64,000 nt of DNA from Methylobacterium fujisawaense (GTDB lineage: Bacteria; Pseudomonadota; Alphaproteobacteria; Rhizobiales; Beijerinckiaceae). The DNA lies in NCBI RefSeq assembly GCF_014138435.1, contig NZ_JACJIM010000003.1, positions 62,001 through 126,000 on the forward strand. Reading direction: 5' to 3'. The translations under genes and the position numbers were made by a program. This document shows positions 37,195 to 45,367 of this stretch, in pieces (positions within the stretch are counted from its first letter, which is position 1; every line of letters starts with the position of its first letter). Under the pieces are notes generated by a model. The model worked only from the letters and a program-made list of their open reading frames with translations, was not told the origin of the DNA and did no database searches.

Positions 37195-37416
37195 ATGGCC
37201 AACGACATGATGCACGACATCTTCAGCGGGGAGCCGAACATCTCCACCACCGAGCGCGCTGTCTCGGTGGCTCTCGGGCTCGGGATCGCGGCCGTGGCCG
37301 CACAGCCGCGGCCCAACAAGCTTCTGAGCCTGCTGGCGCTCGTCGTCGGCGTCGGCCTGGCGGTGCGTGGCGCGACCGGCCACTGCGCCGTGAAGGCCGC
37401 CTCCGAGCATTTCTGA
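37195..37416 (+). CDS. DUF2892-type small inner-membrane protein
   Basis: This 73-residue protein starts MANDMMHDIFSG and has a two-helix hydrophobic core (AVSVALGLGIAAVA and LLSLLALVVGVGLAVRGATGHCAV). The N-x-S-x-x-E-R-x-x-S-x-x-L-G opening and the GxxGHC end match the DUF2892/YgaP C-terminal membrane family. Such proteins are often stress-linked; no activity is known. It is followed by a bidirectional hairpin shared with the convergent GlsB-like gene. Confidence 0.82.
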   Translation: MANDMMHDIFSGEPNISTTERAVSVALGLGIAAVAAQPRPNKLLSLLALVVGVGLAVRGATGHCAVKAASEHF

Positions 37417-37440
37417 GCGCGCAGGCCGATCGGACGACAA

Positions 37441-37470
37441 AGAAAAAGGGGCGCCCCGCGGGGCGCCCCT
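37441..37470 (-). terminator. Terminator between DUF2892 and GlsB-like genes
   Basis: A perfect 11-bp stem (37447-37457 with 37460-37470) lies between convergent genes. On the minus strand it is followed by a T-rich tail (complement of AGAAAAA), so it mainly ends the GlsB-like transcript. Confidence 0.8.
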
Positions 37471-37496
37471 CATCGTTTCCGGGTCGGCCGGAAGGA

Positions 37497-37772
37497 TCAG
37501 TAGGTGGTGGTGCGGCGGCCGGCGATCATGCCGTAGATGAACAGAACCACCACGGCGCCCACGATGGCGCCGATGAAGCCCGCTCCCTGGTTCGGCCCGT
37601 ACCAGCCCACGGCCTGGCCGAGGAACGTCGCCACGAAGGCGCCGACGATGCCGAGGATCGTCGTGAGGATGAAGCCCGCCGGCTCATTCGGTCCCGGCAT
37701 GAGAAACTTGGCGATGACGCCCGCGAGGAAACCGATGATGATGGTCCAGAGGATACCCATGACAAACCCCAA
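37497..37772 (-). CDS. GlsB/YeaQ/YmgE family stress-response membrane protein
   Basis: This 91-residue protein has three hydrophobic helices with glycine motifs: GILWTIIIGFLAGVIAKFLMPG in two parts, GFILTTILGIVGAFVATFLG and GFIGAIVGAVVVLFIYG, the transglycosylase-associated/GlsB family pattern. The family is induced by general stress in many bacteria. The likely role is membrane-related stress protection, mechanism unknown. Confidence 0.93.
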   Translation of the reverse strand: MGFVMGILWTIIIGFLAGVIAKFLMPGPNEPAGFILTTILGIVGAFVATFLGQAVGWYGPNQGAGFIGAIVGAVVVLFIYGMIAGRRTTTY

Positions 37773-37942
37773 AGCATGACTGTCGATGGCGGCAGAACGC
37801 TTCGAGACCCGCGACGGTTGCCCGCACCCTGCCCCGCGGTGACGATTTTCCGCGTGTTCCAGCGGTGCGTGCGTGTGTGGCCCTTTACGGCCGGGTGGGT
37901 GCGACGGCAGATACGCCGGTTCTCAAGGTTGTGGAGGCGGGT

Positions 37943-38299
37943 ATGGACATTCAGCGGATCGAGCCGGGCAAGCGGATGTCGCAGGCCGTCGTCTTCGGCG
38001 ACATGGTCTATCTCGCCGGTCAGGTCGCGTCCGACACGGTCGGCACCGGGGTGACGATCCAGACCCAGCAGATCCTGTCGGAGATCGACCGTCTCCTGGC
38101 CGCCGCCGGCAGCGACAAGGCGCGCATCCTCGCGGCCACGATCTACCTCGCCGACATCGCGACCTTCGCGGAGATGAACGCCGCGTGGGATGCCTGGGTC
38201 TCCCCGGAGAACCCGCCGGCGCGCGCCACCGTCGAGGCCAAGCTCGCGGCGCCCGAGTACCTCGTGGAGATCGTGATCGTGGCCGCGAAGAGCCGATGA
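37943..38299 (+). CDS. RidA family protein coupled to a periplasmic binding protein
   Basis: This 118-residue RidA-family protein has VVFGDMVYLAGQVA and the carboxylate-binding arginine in PPARATVEAKL (R94), so it resembles active RidA enamine/imine deaminases. The ATG at 37943 follows GTGGAGG; the frame extends upstream but without family character. Its TGA overlaps the ATG of the binding-protein gene (ATGA). The second RidA in the window (at 4643) is a different subfamily. Confidence 0.9.
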   Translation: MDIQRIEPGKRMSQAVVFGDMVYLAGQVASDTVGTGVTIQTQQILSEIDRLLAAAGSDKARILAATIYLADIATFAEMNAAWDAWVSPENPPARATVEAKLAAPEYLVEIVIVAAKSR

Positions 38300-39423
38300 G
38301 CGGCCGCCGTCGCTCGGTGCTGGCGGCCGCCGCGGCCGCCCTGCTGGGAGGCGTCCTGGCGGCCCTGCCCCTCGTGCCGCCCGCCCCGGCCGCCGAGGAG
38401 CGGGTCGTCAACATCTACAATTGGTCGGATTACATCGACCCGAAGGTGCTCGAGGCCTTCACCCGCGAGACCGGCATCAAGGTCGTCTACGACACCTACG
38501 ACAACAACGAGATCCTGGAGACCAAGCTGCTCGCCGGCCGGTCCGGCTACGACATCGTCGTGCCGTCGGGGCCCTACCTGCAGCGGCTGATCCGGGCCGG
38601 CGCCTTCCTGCCGCTGGACAAGTCCAAGCTCAAGAACCTCGGCAATCTCTGGCCGGAGGTCACCAGCCGGCTGGCGGCCTACGACCCCGGCAACACCTAT
38701 GCCGTCGACTACATGTGGGGCACGACCGGCATCGGCTACAACGTCGCCGCCGTCCGCGAGCGGCTGGGTCCCAATGCGCCGCTGAACTCTTGGGGCGTCG
38801 TCCTCAATCCCGCTTCGGCGAACAAGCTGAAGGAGTGCGGGATCATGATGCTCGACAGCCCCGAGGATCTGATCCCCAGCCTGCTCCCGGTCTTCGGCGC
38901 CAAGGCGGATTCGAAGCGCTGGGACGACCTGACCCTGGTGACCGACGCCCTCTACAAGGTGCGCGGCGCCGTGCGGAAGTTCCACTCGTCGGAATACATC
39001 CAGGCGCTGGCCAACGGCGATATCTGCCTGGCGGTGGGCTATTCCGGCGACATCATGCAGGCCAAGCGCCGGGCCGAGGAGGCCAAGAACGGGATCGACA
39101 TCGCCTACGTGGTGCCGAAAGAGGGCGCGCTGATGTGGTTCGACACCTTCGCGATCCCGAAGGATGCCGCCCACCCGGCCGAGGCCCTGGCCTTCATCGA
39201 CTACATGATGCGGCCCGATGTGGCGGCGGCCAACACCAACTTCGTGTCCTATGCCAGCGGCAACCTCGCGGCGAAGAAATTCGTGAAGCCCGAGATCCTG
39301 AACAATACCGGCATCTACCCGGACGAGGCGACGATGCAGCGCCTGTCGATCAACACCGCCTGGGACGACCGTACCCAGCGCTTCGTCACCCGGCTCTGGA
39401 CCCGGGTCCGCACCGGGCGCTGA
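38296..39423 (+). CDS. Periplasmic spermidine/putrescine-type binding protein
   Basis: This 375-residue exported protein has a signal peptide (about 1-33, RRRSVLAAAAAALLGG and APAAE) and the PotD/PotF pattern VNIYNWSDYIDPKVLEAF, YDTYDNNEILETKLLAGRSGYD in parts, VDYMWGTTGIGYN, the CLAVGYSGDIMQ turn and a C-terminal LDSPEDL/IDYMMRP region. It should bind polyamines or similar cations for an ABC importer. No membrane or ATPase genes flank it, so it is an orphan component. Translational coupling to ridA suggests a link to amine catabolism. Confidence 0.93.
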   Translation: MSGRRRSVLAAAAAALLGGVLAALPLVPPAPAAEERVVNIYNWSDYIDPKVLEAFTRETGIKVVYDTYDNNEILETKLLAGRSGYDIVVPSGPYLQRLIRAGAFLPLDKSKLKNLGNLWPEVTSRLAAYDPGNTYAVDYMWGTTGIGYNVAAVRERLGPNAPLNSWGVVLNPASANKLKECGIMMLDSPEDLIPSLLPVFGAKADSKRWDDLTLVTDALYKVRGAVRKFHSSEYIQALANGDICLAVGYSGDIMQAKRRAEEAKNGIDIAYVVPKEGALMWFDTFAIPKDAAHPAEALAFIDYMMRPDVAAANTNFVSYASGNLAAKKFVKPEILNNTGIYPDEATMQRLSINTAWDDRTQRFVTRLWTRVRTGR

Positions 39424-39570
39424 CGGGCGAGAGCCGGGGGGGCGTGTGCCTCTCGGCCCCCCGCCGATGCGATGTCCCGCGGGGGCTTCGCGGCGGATCG
39501 GACGGATCGCGCGTGGCCGGCCCGGGCATGCCTTGGCCGCGCTGACGCGTCGGACCCTGTGGATGCCCCG

Positions 39571-40242
39571 TCAGCACGCCTCGTCCAGCGGGATGTCGTG
39601 ATTGATCAGCCAGGTGCGGACGGCGGAGCGGGTCTGCCGCGCGGCATCGTTCAGCAGATGATCGGGCGTCGTGAAGAAATACGGCTGGAATGTCTTCTGC
39701 TGTGCATTGCGCAGCGTCGGGTCGAGGCCGGCCTGAAGCAGCCTCAGCACCCACGGATTGGCCGCACCGACCTGCGCTGCCAGATGGAGCAGGGAATTGC
39801 CGGTGTCATCGACCCGGTTCGGATCCGCGCCGGCCTGCAGCAGCGACGCAATCTGTGCCTCCCGGCGATTCTGGACTGCACGGAACAGGGGCGTCCAGTG
39901 ACGGGGCACGCTCACGGGATCGACCGACGCGCCGTGCCGCAGCAGGATCTCCAGATAGTGCGGATCCTCGACCATCGCCGCCATGTGCATGACGGTCTCT
40001 TGGTCGAGGCCCGGTTCGGACGGGTCGGCGCCGGCCTCGAGAAGCGCGGACACTGCGCGCGGCTGCCCGTTCCAGATTGCCCATTCGAGGAGGGTCATGT
40101 TCTGGTCGCCGCGGTCGGACAGGTTCACGCCCGGGGCCAGCGCGGCGATGCCGGCGAGATCGCCGCGGGCGACGGCGGCGGCGATGGGCGCAAGGTGCAG
40201 CCCTCGGAACGGGTCCCTGTGATGCCCCATCGGTATGGACAT
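39571..40242 (-). CDS. Ankyrin-repeat protein
   Basis: This 223-residue protein contains five or so ankyrin-like repeats: LLEWAIWNGQPRAVSALLEAGADP, MHMAAMVEDPHYLEILLRHGA, TPLFRAVQNRREAQIASLLQAGADP and LLHLAAQVGAANPWVLRLLQAG, each split by turn residues. No signal peptide is visible, so it is probably cytoplasmic. Ankyrin repeats mediate protein contacts; the partner is unknown. The ATG at 40242 has GGGGAG upstream. The frame extends further upstream but without conserved character. Confidence 0.85.
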   Translation of the reverse strand: MSIPMGHHRDPFRGLHLAPIAAAVARGDLAGIAALAPGVNLSDRGDQNMTLLEWAIWNGQPRAVSALLEAGADPSEPGLDQETVMHMAAMVEDPHYLEILLRHGASVDPVSVPRHWTPLFRAVQNRREAQIASLLQAGADPNRVDDTGNSLLHLAAQVGAANPWVLRLLQAGLDPTLRNAQQKTFQPYFFTTPDHLLNDAARQTRSAVRTWLINHDIPLDEAC

Positions 40243-40393
40243 GACCGATCGCTCCCCGGCGCCCCGTGATTCGGCGCTGTGTGACGCGGTCCATGTGATC
40301 GGAAAGGACAGGGCCCCTGCAAGGCCCGCTGCCGGGGACAAGCGCAGGCGTTCGGCAGCCTCGCTTCTCCCGCCCGCATCGTCCGGGACAGTG

Positions 40394-40425
40394 CCGCGGG
40401 CGGCCGTCACAGGCCGCCCGCGGCG
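40394..40425. terminator. Perfect 13-bp hairpin downstream of DUF3597
   Basis: Perfect inverted repeat 40394-40406 and 40413-40425 with a 6-nt loop lies between the DUF3597 gene end and the ankyrin gene start, both on the minus strand. It lacks a T-run, so it may be a Rho-assisted end or mRNA-stabilising hairpin. Confidence 0.5.
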
Positions 40426-40452
40426 ATGCTCAGGTAAGATGAAACGGGCGAT

Positions 40453-40854
40453 CTAGTGCTTCAGATCGTCCGGGACCTTGCCGCCGTTCTCGGCGAGCTT
40501 CTGCATGACCTGCTTGTGCAGCCAGATGTTCATGCTGGCCGAATCGTCCTTGTCGCCGGTGTAGTGCAGCTCGTCGGCGAGCTGCTTGCGCGAGGCGAGA
40601 CCGGAATCGAGGCCCAGCAGCTTCATCAGGTCGACGATCGAGTGGCGCCAGTCGAGCTTCTGCGGGTTCTTCTCGGCGAGGCCGGTGAGGACCGCCGCGA
40701 CGTCCACGGGTTCGCCGCCGGCGGTGCCGGGGGCCGACGGGGTGGACGGGGCGCTCGTGCCGGTCGTGCCGCCGGAGGGGGCGGGGGCCGCGTCCGCGCT
40801 ACCCCCGCCGAACGGATGGAGGATTTTGCTGACGATGCTGCCGAGAAGGCTCAT
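40453..40854 (-). CDS. DUF3597 domain protein
   Basis: This 133-residue protein begins MSLLGSIVSKILHPFG, then a Pro/Ala/Ser/Thr-rich linker to about residue 48. The conserved DUF3597 domain follows: VDVAAVLTGLAEKNPQKLDWRHSIVDLMKLLGLDS, SRKQLADELHY and MNIWLHKQVMQKLAENGGKVP. The fold resembles a small helical bundle; no function is known. The start is fixed by the conserved N-terminal MSLLGSI. The frame extends upstream to 41103 but without family features. Confidence 0.9.
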   Translation of the reverse strand: MSLLGSIVSKILHPFGGGSADAAPAPSGGTTGTSAPSTPSAPGTAGGEPVDVAAVLTGLAEKNPQKLDWRHSIVDLMKLLGLDSGLASRKQLADELHYTGDKDDSASMNIWLHKQVMQKLAENGGKVPDDLKH

Positions 40855-40951
40855 GGATCCGCTCCGATGATCGAGGCCCGATCTCCGCACCGGGCGGCCA
40901 TTCAACTGGCTGTGAGGCCGGGCGTTCCGAGACTCGGCGGGGGCCGGGCGA

Positions 40952-41275
40952 TCAGATCGGCTTAAAGAGGGCGCCGACGAGCGCGGCCCGCTCCTGCGCG
41001 AGCGTGCCATGCGGGCCCGGTTGGCCGGCGCGGCCGTACCAGTAGCGCGCATTGCCGTCATCGCCCTCGATCCGGTGGAGATGGGCGTGCACCCAGGCGG
41101 CATCGGGCCCGGCGGCGTCCTGAACGAGGCGGTGGGCCCGGTCCCAGGCGTCGGAGGCGGGTCCGGACGGATCGTGGGCGAGCCACCAGAGCGCGGCGAG
41201 CGGTGCGGGCCAGCCGGGCGGCGGCTCGGGCGCCGAGAGTGTCGCGGTGAAGGCGGCGGGCAGGCTCTCGGTCAC
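40952..41275 (-). CDS. Small conserved-looking protein of unknown function
   Basis: This 107-residue protein starts with a GTG at 41275 preceded by a strong GGGAGGGAG ribosome site. It contains ALWWLAHDPSGPASDAWDRAHRLVQD and WVHAHLHRIEGDDGNARYWYGRAG, a Trp/His/Tyr-rich helical pattern that looks like a degenerate TPR-like hairpin. I do not recognise a named family. It sits 23 bp after the helicase gene on the same strand, so the two are probably cotranscribed. Confidence 0.75.
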   Translation of the reverse strand: MTESLPAAFTATLSAPEPPPGWPAPLAALWWLAHDPSGPASDAWDRAHRLVQDAAGPDAAWVHAHLHRIEGDDGNARYWYGRAGQPGPHGTLAQERAALVGALFKPI

Positions 41276-41298
41276 GGCTCTCTCCCTCCCGTGCCGGT

Positions 41299-43149
41299 TC
41301 AGCGGCCGGCGGCGCGCTCCGGCAGCCAGCGGCCGCGGCGCTGGCGGGCGGACCACGCGTAGCGGGCATCGCCGTCGAGGCAGTCGAGATGGTCGGCGAG
41401 GCGGTTGCGTTCAAGCCAGGACAAGGCCGCCTCCAGCTCGGGCAGGGTCATGGTCGCACGCCCCTTGCCGAGGACGCGCTTGAGCACGGCGTTGTACCGG
41501 TGGGCGAGGTTGCCGCCGCGGGGCACCCGCAGGGACGTCTCGTCCTCGACCGCCTGGGCCGCCACCGCGGCGGCGAGCCGCTGGCGCAGGGTCCGCTCGG
41601 TGATGGACGGCGGTTCGGGCGCGGGTGTCGTGGGGACAGGCTCGGGCAGGCGGGGGCGCAGCAGGGCGTAGCGCAGCCCGATCGCGTTGCTCTCCAGGGG
41701 CGTGATCCCGGCCGGCTCGTCGTCGCGCCAGCGGGTCCGCTCGGGCACGATGGCGCTCGCCGGCCGCTCGCGGGGCGGCCGCACGCTGCTGCCCTGCTCG
41801 GTCTCCAGTTCCAGGCGGAACCGGGCGAAGAGCGGGTCGTCGGGGTGGAAGATCAGGGCCTGCTGCCCGTCGTAGGGGCCCGCATGCGGATCGACCCGGG
41901 TGGCCCGGGCGAGCATTTGCTCCAGCCAGGGCCGCGAGCGGATATGGGTCAGCGCTGCGACCACCGCGACCTCGGGGGCGTCGAGGCCCTCATACGCCAT
42001 GGCCACCGTCACCAGCACGGCCGGTTCCGGCGTGAGCCGGAACGCGGCGAGCGCCGCGTGGGCGTCGCCCTGGCCGGAGGTCGCGAGCCGGACGTCGCGC
42101 TCGCCCTGCCCGGCCGGCATCCAGTCCCGCAGGGTGGCGAGGTAGGCCCGCGCGCTCGCCTGATCGGGCGCCACCACGAGGAGCTTGCCGAGCCCCCGGG
42201 CCGGCTCGCCGGGCGGGAGATCCCGCTCGGCCCGGCGCCGGGCACGCAGGCGCTTCGTGGCGAAGAAGGCCTCGCTCAGCAGGTCGCGGGCGAAGCCGGT
42301 CCGCAGGGCGGTGAACAGGGCCGGCCGGGTGGTGATCCGGACCGAGCCCGCACCCAGCCGGTGCGGGCCGACCCGCGGACTGTCGCCGGCGATCCGGCCG
42401 CCCTCCAGCCAGCTGGCCTCGCCGTCGATGGCGCCGAAGGTCACCGGCAGCACCGCCCGCTCCGCCAGCGCCTGGGCCCGCGAATAGCCGATCACCGCGA
42501 GGCCGGGCGCGTCGAGGTCGAGATCCGGCCCGCGGCCGGGCGCGGCGGGCTGATAGGGCAGGCCGAGGATGCGTCGCCCGTCCGCGCGCTCCAGCGTCCC
42601 GGACAGGTAGAGGCGAACGGTCGCTGCCTCCATGACGGGCAGCATCGCGCGGGACCACGCCCCCGCTTCCGCGTCCTCGGCGGCGTTCTCGTCGGCGCCG
42701 GGCCGTCCGGGCACCGGCAGGTGATGGACCTCATCGACGACCAGCAGGGTCCGGTGCGCCCGGGCTTCCGCGAGGTGGAGCGCCGGGGCGGCGGCGACCG
42801 CCTGATAGGTGGTGACGTAGCCGGCCAGACCCCGCGCCGGGTCGCGCTCGTTGTCCGCCGCCCGCACGCTGAGGGCGTGCCCGAACGCGGCGCGCCAGAG
42901 TGGGTCGGCGAAAGCCTCCTCCGCCTGCAATCGCAGGGAATCCCGCGGCACCACCCAGACCACGCGCTCGACGAGCCCGGCGGCGATCAGCCCGTGCGCG
43001 GCGATCACCGGCAGCAGCGACTTGCCGCCGCCCGGCGTCACCGCGGCCAGGATCTTCCGGACATGGGCCGCCTCGCCGCGCGCCATGGCCGCGACCAGGG
43101 CCATCAGCGTGCGCTGGTGGGACCGCAGAGACGGGGCGGGGCGGGTCAA
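41299..43149 (-). CDS. SF2 DEAD/DEAH-box helicase
   Basis: This protein of about 616 residues is a DNA/RNA-type SF2 helicase of the ResIII/DEAD class. Motif I is AAVTPGGGKSLLPV, motif Ia VWVVPRDSLR, motif II LLVVDEVHHLP (DEVH), motif III YLSGTL. The C-terminal RecA domain has VVAPDQASARAYL, VTVAMAYEGLDAPEV and motif VI QMLARATRVD. A C-terminal region of about 120 residues follows. The open frame extends to 43320, but codons there (AGA, AGG, CGA, TCA) look noncoding. I place the start at the TTG at 43149 or slightly downstream, with modest certainty. Target and partner are unknown. Confidence 0.82.
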   Translation of the reverse strand: MTRPAPSLRSHQRTLMALVAAMARGEAAHVRKILAAVTPGGGKSLLPVIAAHGLIAAGLVERVVWVVPRDSLRLQAEEAFADPLWRAAFGHALSVRAADNERDPARGLAGYVTTYQAVAAAPALHLAEARAHRTLLVVDEVHHLPVPGRPGADENAAEDAEAGAWSRAMLPVMEAATVRLYLSGTLERADGRRILGLPYQPAAPGRGPDLDLDAPGLAVIGYSRAQALAERAVLPVTFGAIDGEASWLEGGRIAGDSPRVGPHRLGAGSVRITTRPALFTALRTGFARDLLSEAFFATKRLRARRRAERDLPPGEPARGLGKLLVVAPDQASARAYLATLRDWMPAGQGERDVRLATSGQGDAHAALAAFRLTPEPAVLVTVAMAYEGLDAPEVAVVAALTHIRSRPWLEQMLARATRVDPHAGPYDGQQALIFHPDDPLFARFRLELETEQGSSVRPPRERPASAIVPERTRWRDDEPAGITPLESNAIGLRYALLRPRLPEPVPTTPAPEPPSITERTLRQRLAAAVAAQAVEDETSLRVPRGGNLAHRYNAVLKRVLGKGRATMTLPELEAALSWLERNRLADHLDCLDGDARYAWSARQRRGRWLPERAAGR

Positions 43150-43405
43150 GGACTGGCGAAGCAGGATGACATCCGCGCACCGTGGCCGATCCGGATTCCT
43201 TTGTGAATCCCTGGAGTCGCGGAACGTTCGCGTTTTCGTCCCCCTCCCCGAGGGGCGGACAGGGAGGCGCTCGCGCGGTGCGATCAATCGAAACCGCACC
43301 GCTCTCCACGGTTGCCGCACGCGCCAACGCGGATCAGCTCACCATAAGCGTTGACACCCGGCCGCCCCCTCACCATAAGGGCGCCGCGGGTGAGAAACCT
43401 GCCTT

Positions 43406-43489
43406 GGGGGAATGTCCCGAGCGGCAAAGGGGGCGGACTGTAAATCCGCTGCGTAAGCTTCGTAGGTTCGAGTCCTACTTCCCCCACCA
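43406..43489 (+). tRNA. tRNA-Tyr (anticodon GTA)
   Basis: An 84-nt class II tRNA with encoded CCA. The acceptor stem pairs 43406-43412 with 43479-43485, discriminator A at 43486, CCA at 43487-43489. The anticodon stem-loop reads GCGGA-CTGTAAA-TCCGC (anticodon GTA), a long variable arm follows (TGCGTAAGCTTCG), and GGTTCGAGTCC forms the T-arm. Confidence 0.96.
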
Positions 43490-43506
43490 AGTCCTTCCCG
43501 ATCCCG

Positions 43507-44130
43507 TCAGCCCTGTTTCGCCAATGCGGCCTCGATGCGCGCGGCTGCGGCGGCGGAGAATCCCTTCCCTTCGAGCCCCTGTCCTGCGGACGCCTGGCCT
43601 GTGAGCGTGCGGCGCTTGCCCTTCGGCAGATGCGCCTGCCGAAGGGCGTGGGCGTCCCGATGGCTGGCATGGGTGATCGCGATGGCCAGCGCGTCGGCGG
43701 CGTCCGCCACGCGGAACTCGGCCTTCGGCAGGAGGAAGCGCACCATCGCCTGGATCTGTACCTTCTCGGCGTGACCGGAGCCCGCCACGGTCTTCTTGAT
43801 CAGGTTCGCGGCGTATTCGAACACGGGCAGGCCGGCGAGGGCCGGCACCACCAGCGCCATCGCCCGGGCGTGACCCAGCTTGAGCGTCGCCTGCGCGTCC
43901 TTGTTGACGAAGGTCTCCTCCACGGCGACCTCGTCGGGCCGCACGGTCTCGACGATGCGGCTGATCCCCTCGAACAGCTCGCGCAGGCGCAGGGCCAGCG
44001 GCAGGTCGCCGTCCGAGGTCACGACGCCGCAATCGCCGTAGGTGAGCTTCGTGCCCTGCGCGGTGATCAGGCCCCAGCCGGTGCGGCGCAGGCCGGGATC
44101 GATGCCGAGGATGCGGATGGGGGTTGTCAT
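43507..44130 (-). CDS. ruvC: Holliday junction endonuclease RuvC
   Basis: This 207-residue enzyme resolves Holliday junctions with RuvAB. It has LGIDPGLRRTGWG (first catalytic Asp), VAVEETFVNKDAQATLKLGHARA (catalytic Glu) and the C-terminal DAADALAIAITHAS (Asp pair). A lysine/arginine-rich tail is typical. The ATG at 44130 follows no strong ribosome site but matches the family N-terminus MTTPIRILGIDPG. It is divergent from the Xer recombinase; ruvA and ruvB are not in the window. It converges on tRNA-Tyr. Confidence 0.97.
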   Translation of the reverse strand: MTTPIRILGIDPGLRRTGWGLITAQGTKLTYGDCGVVTSDGDLPLALRLRELFEGISRIVETVRPDEVAVEETFVNKDAQATLKLGHARAMALVVPALAGLPVFEYAANLIKKTVAGSGHAEKVQIQAMVRFLLPKAEFRVADAADALAIAITHASHRDAHALRQAHLPKGKRRTLTGQASAGQGLEGKGFSAAAAARIEAALAKQG

Positions 44131-44243
44131 GCGGCTCCACGGCTCGGTGAACGGCCCGAGGCTGCCGTACGTATCGTGAACGCCCGGTTTCACCAAGGCA
44201 GGGTCTTAAGCTCCCAGCAAGGATGATCCGGTCGAGTGGCTCC

Positions 44244-45212
44244 ATGAGCGCGCACGAAACCGAAGGCGATCGGCTGCTGTTTCCGGGCGATGCCCGCCTC
44301 CGCGCGGCCGTCCAGGCCTGGATCGAGGGGCTGGCCCGCGAGCGGCGAATGTCGCCCAACACCGTCGAGGCCTACGGGCGTGACCTCCGTCAGTTTCTCC
44401 ACCACCTCGCGTCGCGGCAGAGCACGCCGACCATCCCGATGCTCGTCGGCTTGAAGGTGCGGGACATCCGCGCCTTCATGGCGGCGCGCCGGGCCGAGGA
44501 GGTCTCCGGACGCTCGCTGATGCGCATGCTCGCGGGCCTGCGCTCCTTCGCACGCTTCCTCGAACGCGAGGGCTTCGGCACCGTCTCGGCCCTGGGCGGC
44601 GTGCGCTCGCCCAAGGTTCCGCGGCGGCTTCCGCGACCCCTGCCCGTCAGCGCCGCCGTGGCATTGACCGACACGGCGATTCGCGCCGGCGAGGAACGCG
44701 CGCCCTGGGTTCTCGCCCGGGATGCCGCCGTGCTGGCGCTGCTCTACGGCGCAGGCCTGCGCATCTCCGAGGCCCTCGGACTGACTCGCCGCGACGCGCC
44801 CCTGCCCGGGGTCGACCAGGTCACCGTGCTCGGCAAGGGCGGCAAGCAGCGCATGGTGCCGATCCTGCCCGTGGTGGCGCAGGCCGTGGCCGACTACGTC
44901 GCCGCCTGCCCGCTGCCGCTGCCGCCGGAGGGGCCGCTCTTCGTCGGCGCGCGCGGGGGGGCCCTGTCGCCGCGGATCATCCAGTATACGGTGGCCCGCG
45001 CGCGGGGAGCCCTCGGCCTGCCCGACAGCGCCACGCCGCACGCCCTGCGGCACTCCTTCGCCACCCATCTGCTGGCCCGCCAGGGAGAATTGCGCGCGAT
45101 CCAGGAACTCCTCGGCCACGCCTCCCTGTCCACCACTCAGCTCTACACCCAGGTCGATGCCGCCCGTCTCATGAGCGCCTACGCGGCGGCCCATCCCCGG
45201 GCGGGTCGCTGA
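44244..45212 (+). CDS. xerC: XerC-type tyrosine recombinase
   Basis: This 322-residue recombinase has the SAM-like N-terminal domain (MSPNTVEAYGRDLRQFLHHL) and the catalytic domain with Arg in YGAGLRISEALGL, Lys in LGKGGKQR, His-x-x-Arg in HALRHSFATHLL, His in LGHASLSTTQLYTQVD and the nucleophile Tyr in LYTQVD. It resembles housekeeping XerC, which with XerD resolves chromosome dimers at dif. No phage or element genes flank it. An ATG at 44223 gives a start 7 residues longer; I prefer 44244 on the N-terminus MSAHETEGD. Confidence 0.93.
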   Translation: MSAHETEGDRLLFPGDARLRAAVQAWIEGLARERRMSPNTVEAYGRDLRQFLHHLASRQSTPTIPMLVGLKVRDIRAFMAARRAEEVSGRSLMRMLAGLRSFARFLEREGFGTVSALGGVRSPKVPRRLPRPLPVSAAVALTDTAIRAGEERAPWVLARDAAVLALLYGAGLRISEALGLTRRDAPLPGVDQVTVLGKGGKQRMVPILPVVAQAVADYVAACPLPLPPEGPLFVGARGGALSPRIIQYTVARARGALGLPDSATPHALRHSFATHLLARQGELRAIQELLGHASLSTTQLYTQVDAARLMSAYAAAHPRAGR

Positions 45213-45367
45213 TCAAGAGTGCTGGAAGTTTCGACTTCGGGGCTGTTCAACATCATCTATAGACGCGTCATTCGATCGGCTCATTGCACAACCGCACTTT
45301 TTAAGAGCTTCGTCACGATCTTCAGCCACTATGAGCATGAACATTCGGATCGGCTTGGGCGGGCGTC

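Noticed and set aside
44244..45212. Tyrosine recombinase near a tRNA gene as sign of an integrated element
   Set aside because: The protein looks like housekeeping XerC, stands next to ruvC, and there are no phage genes, repeats of the tRNA end or composition change.
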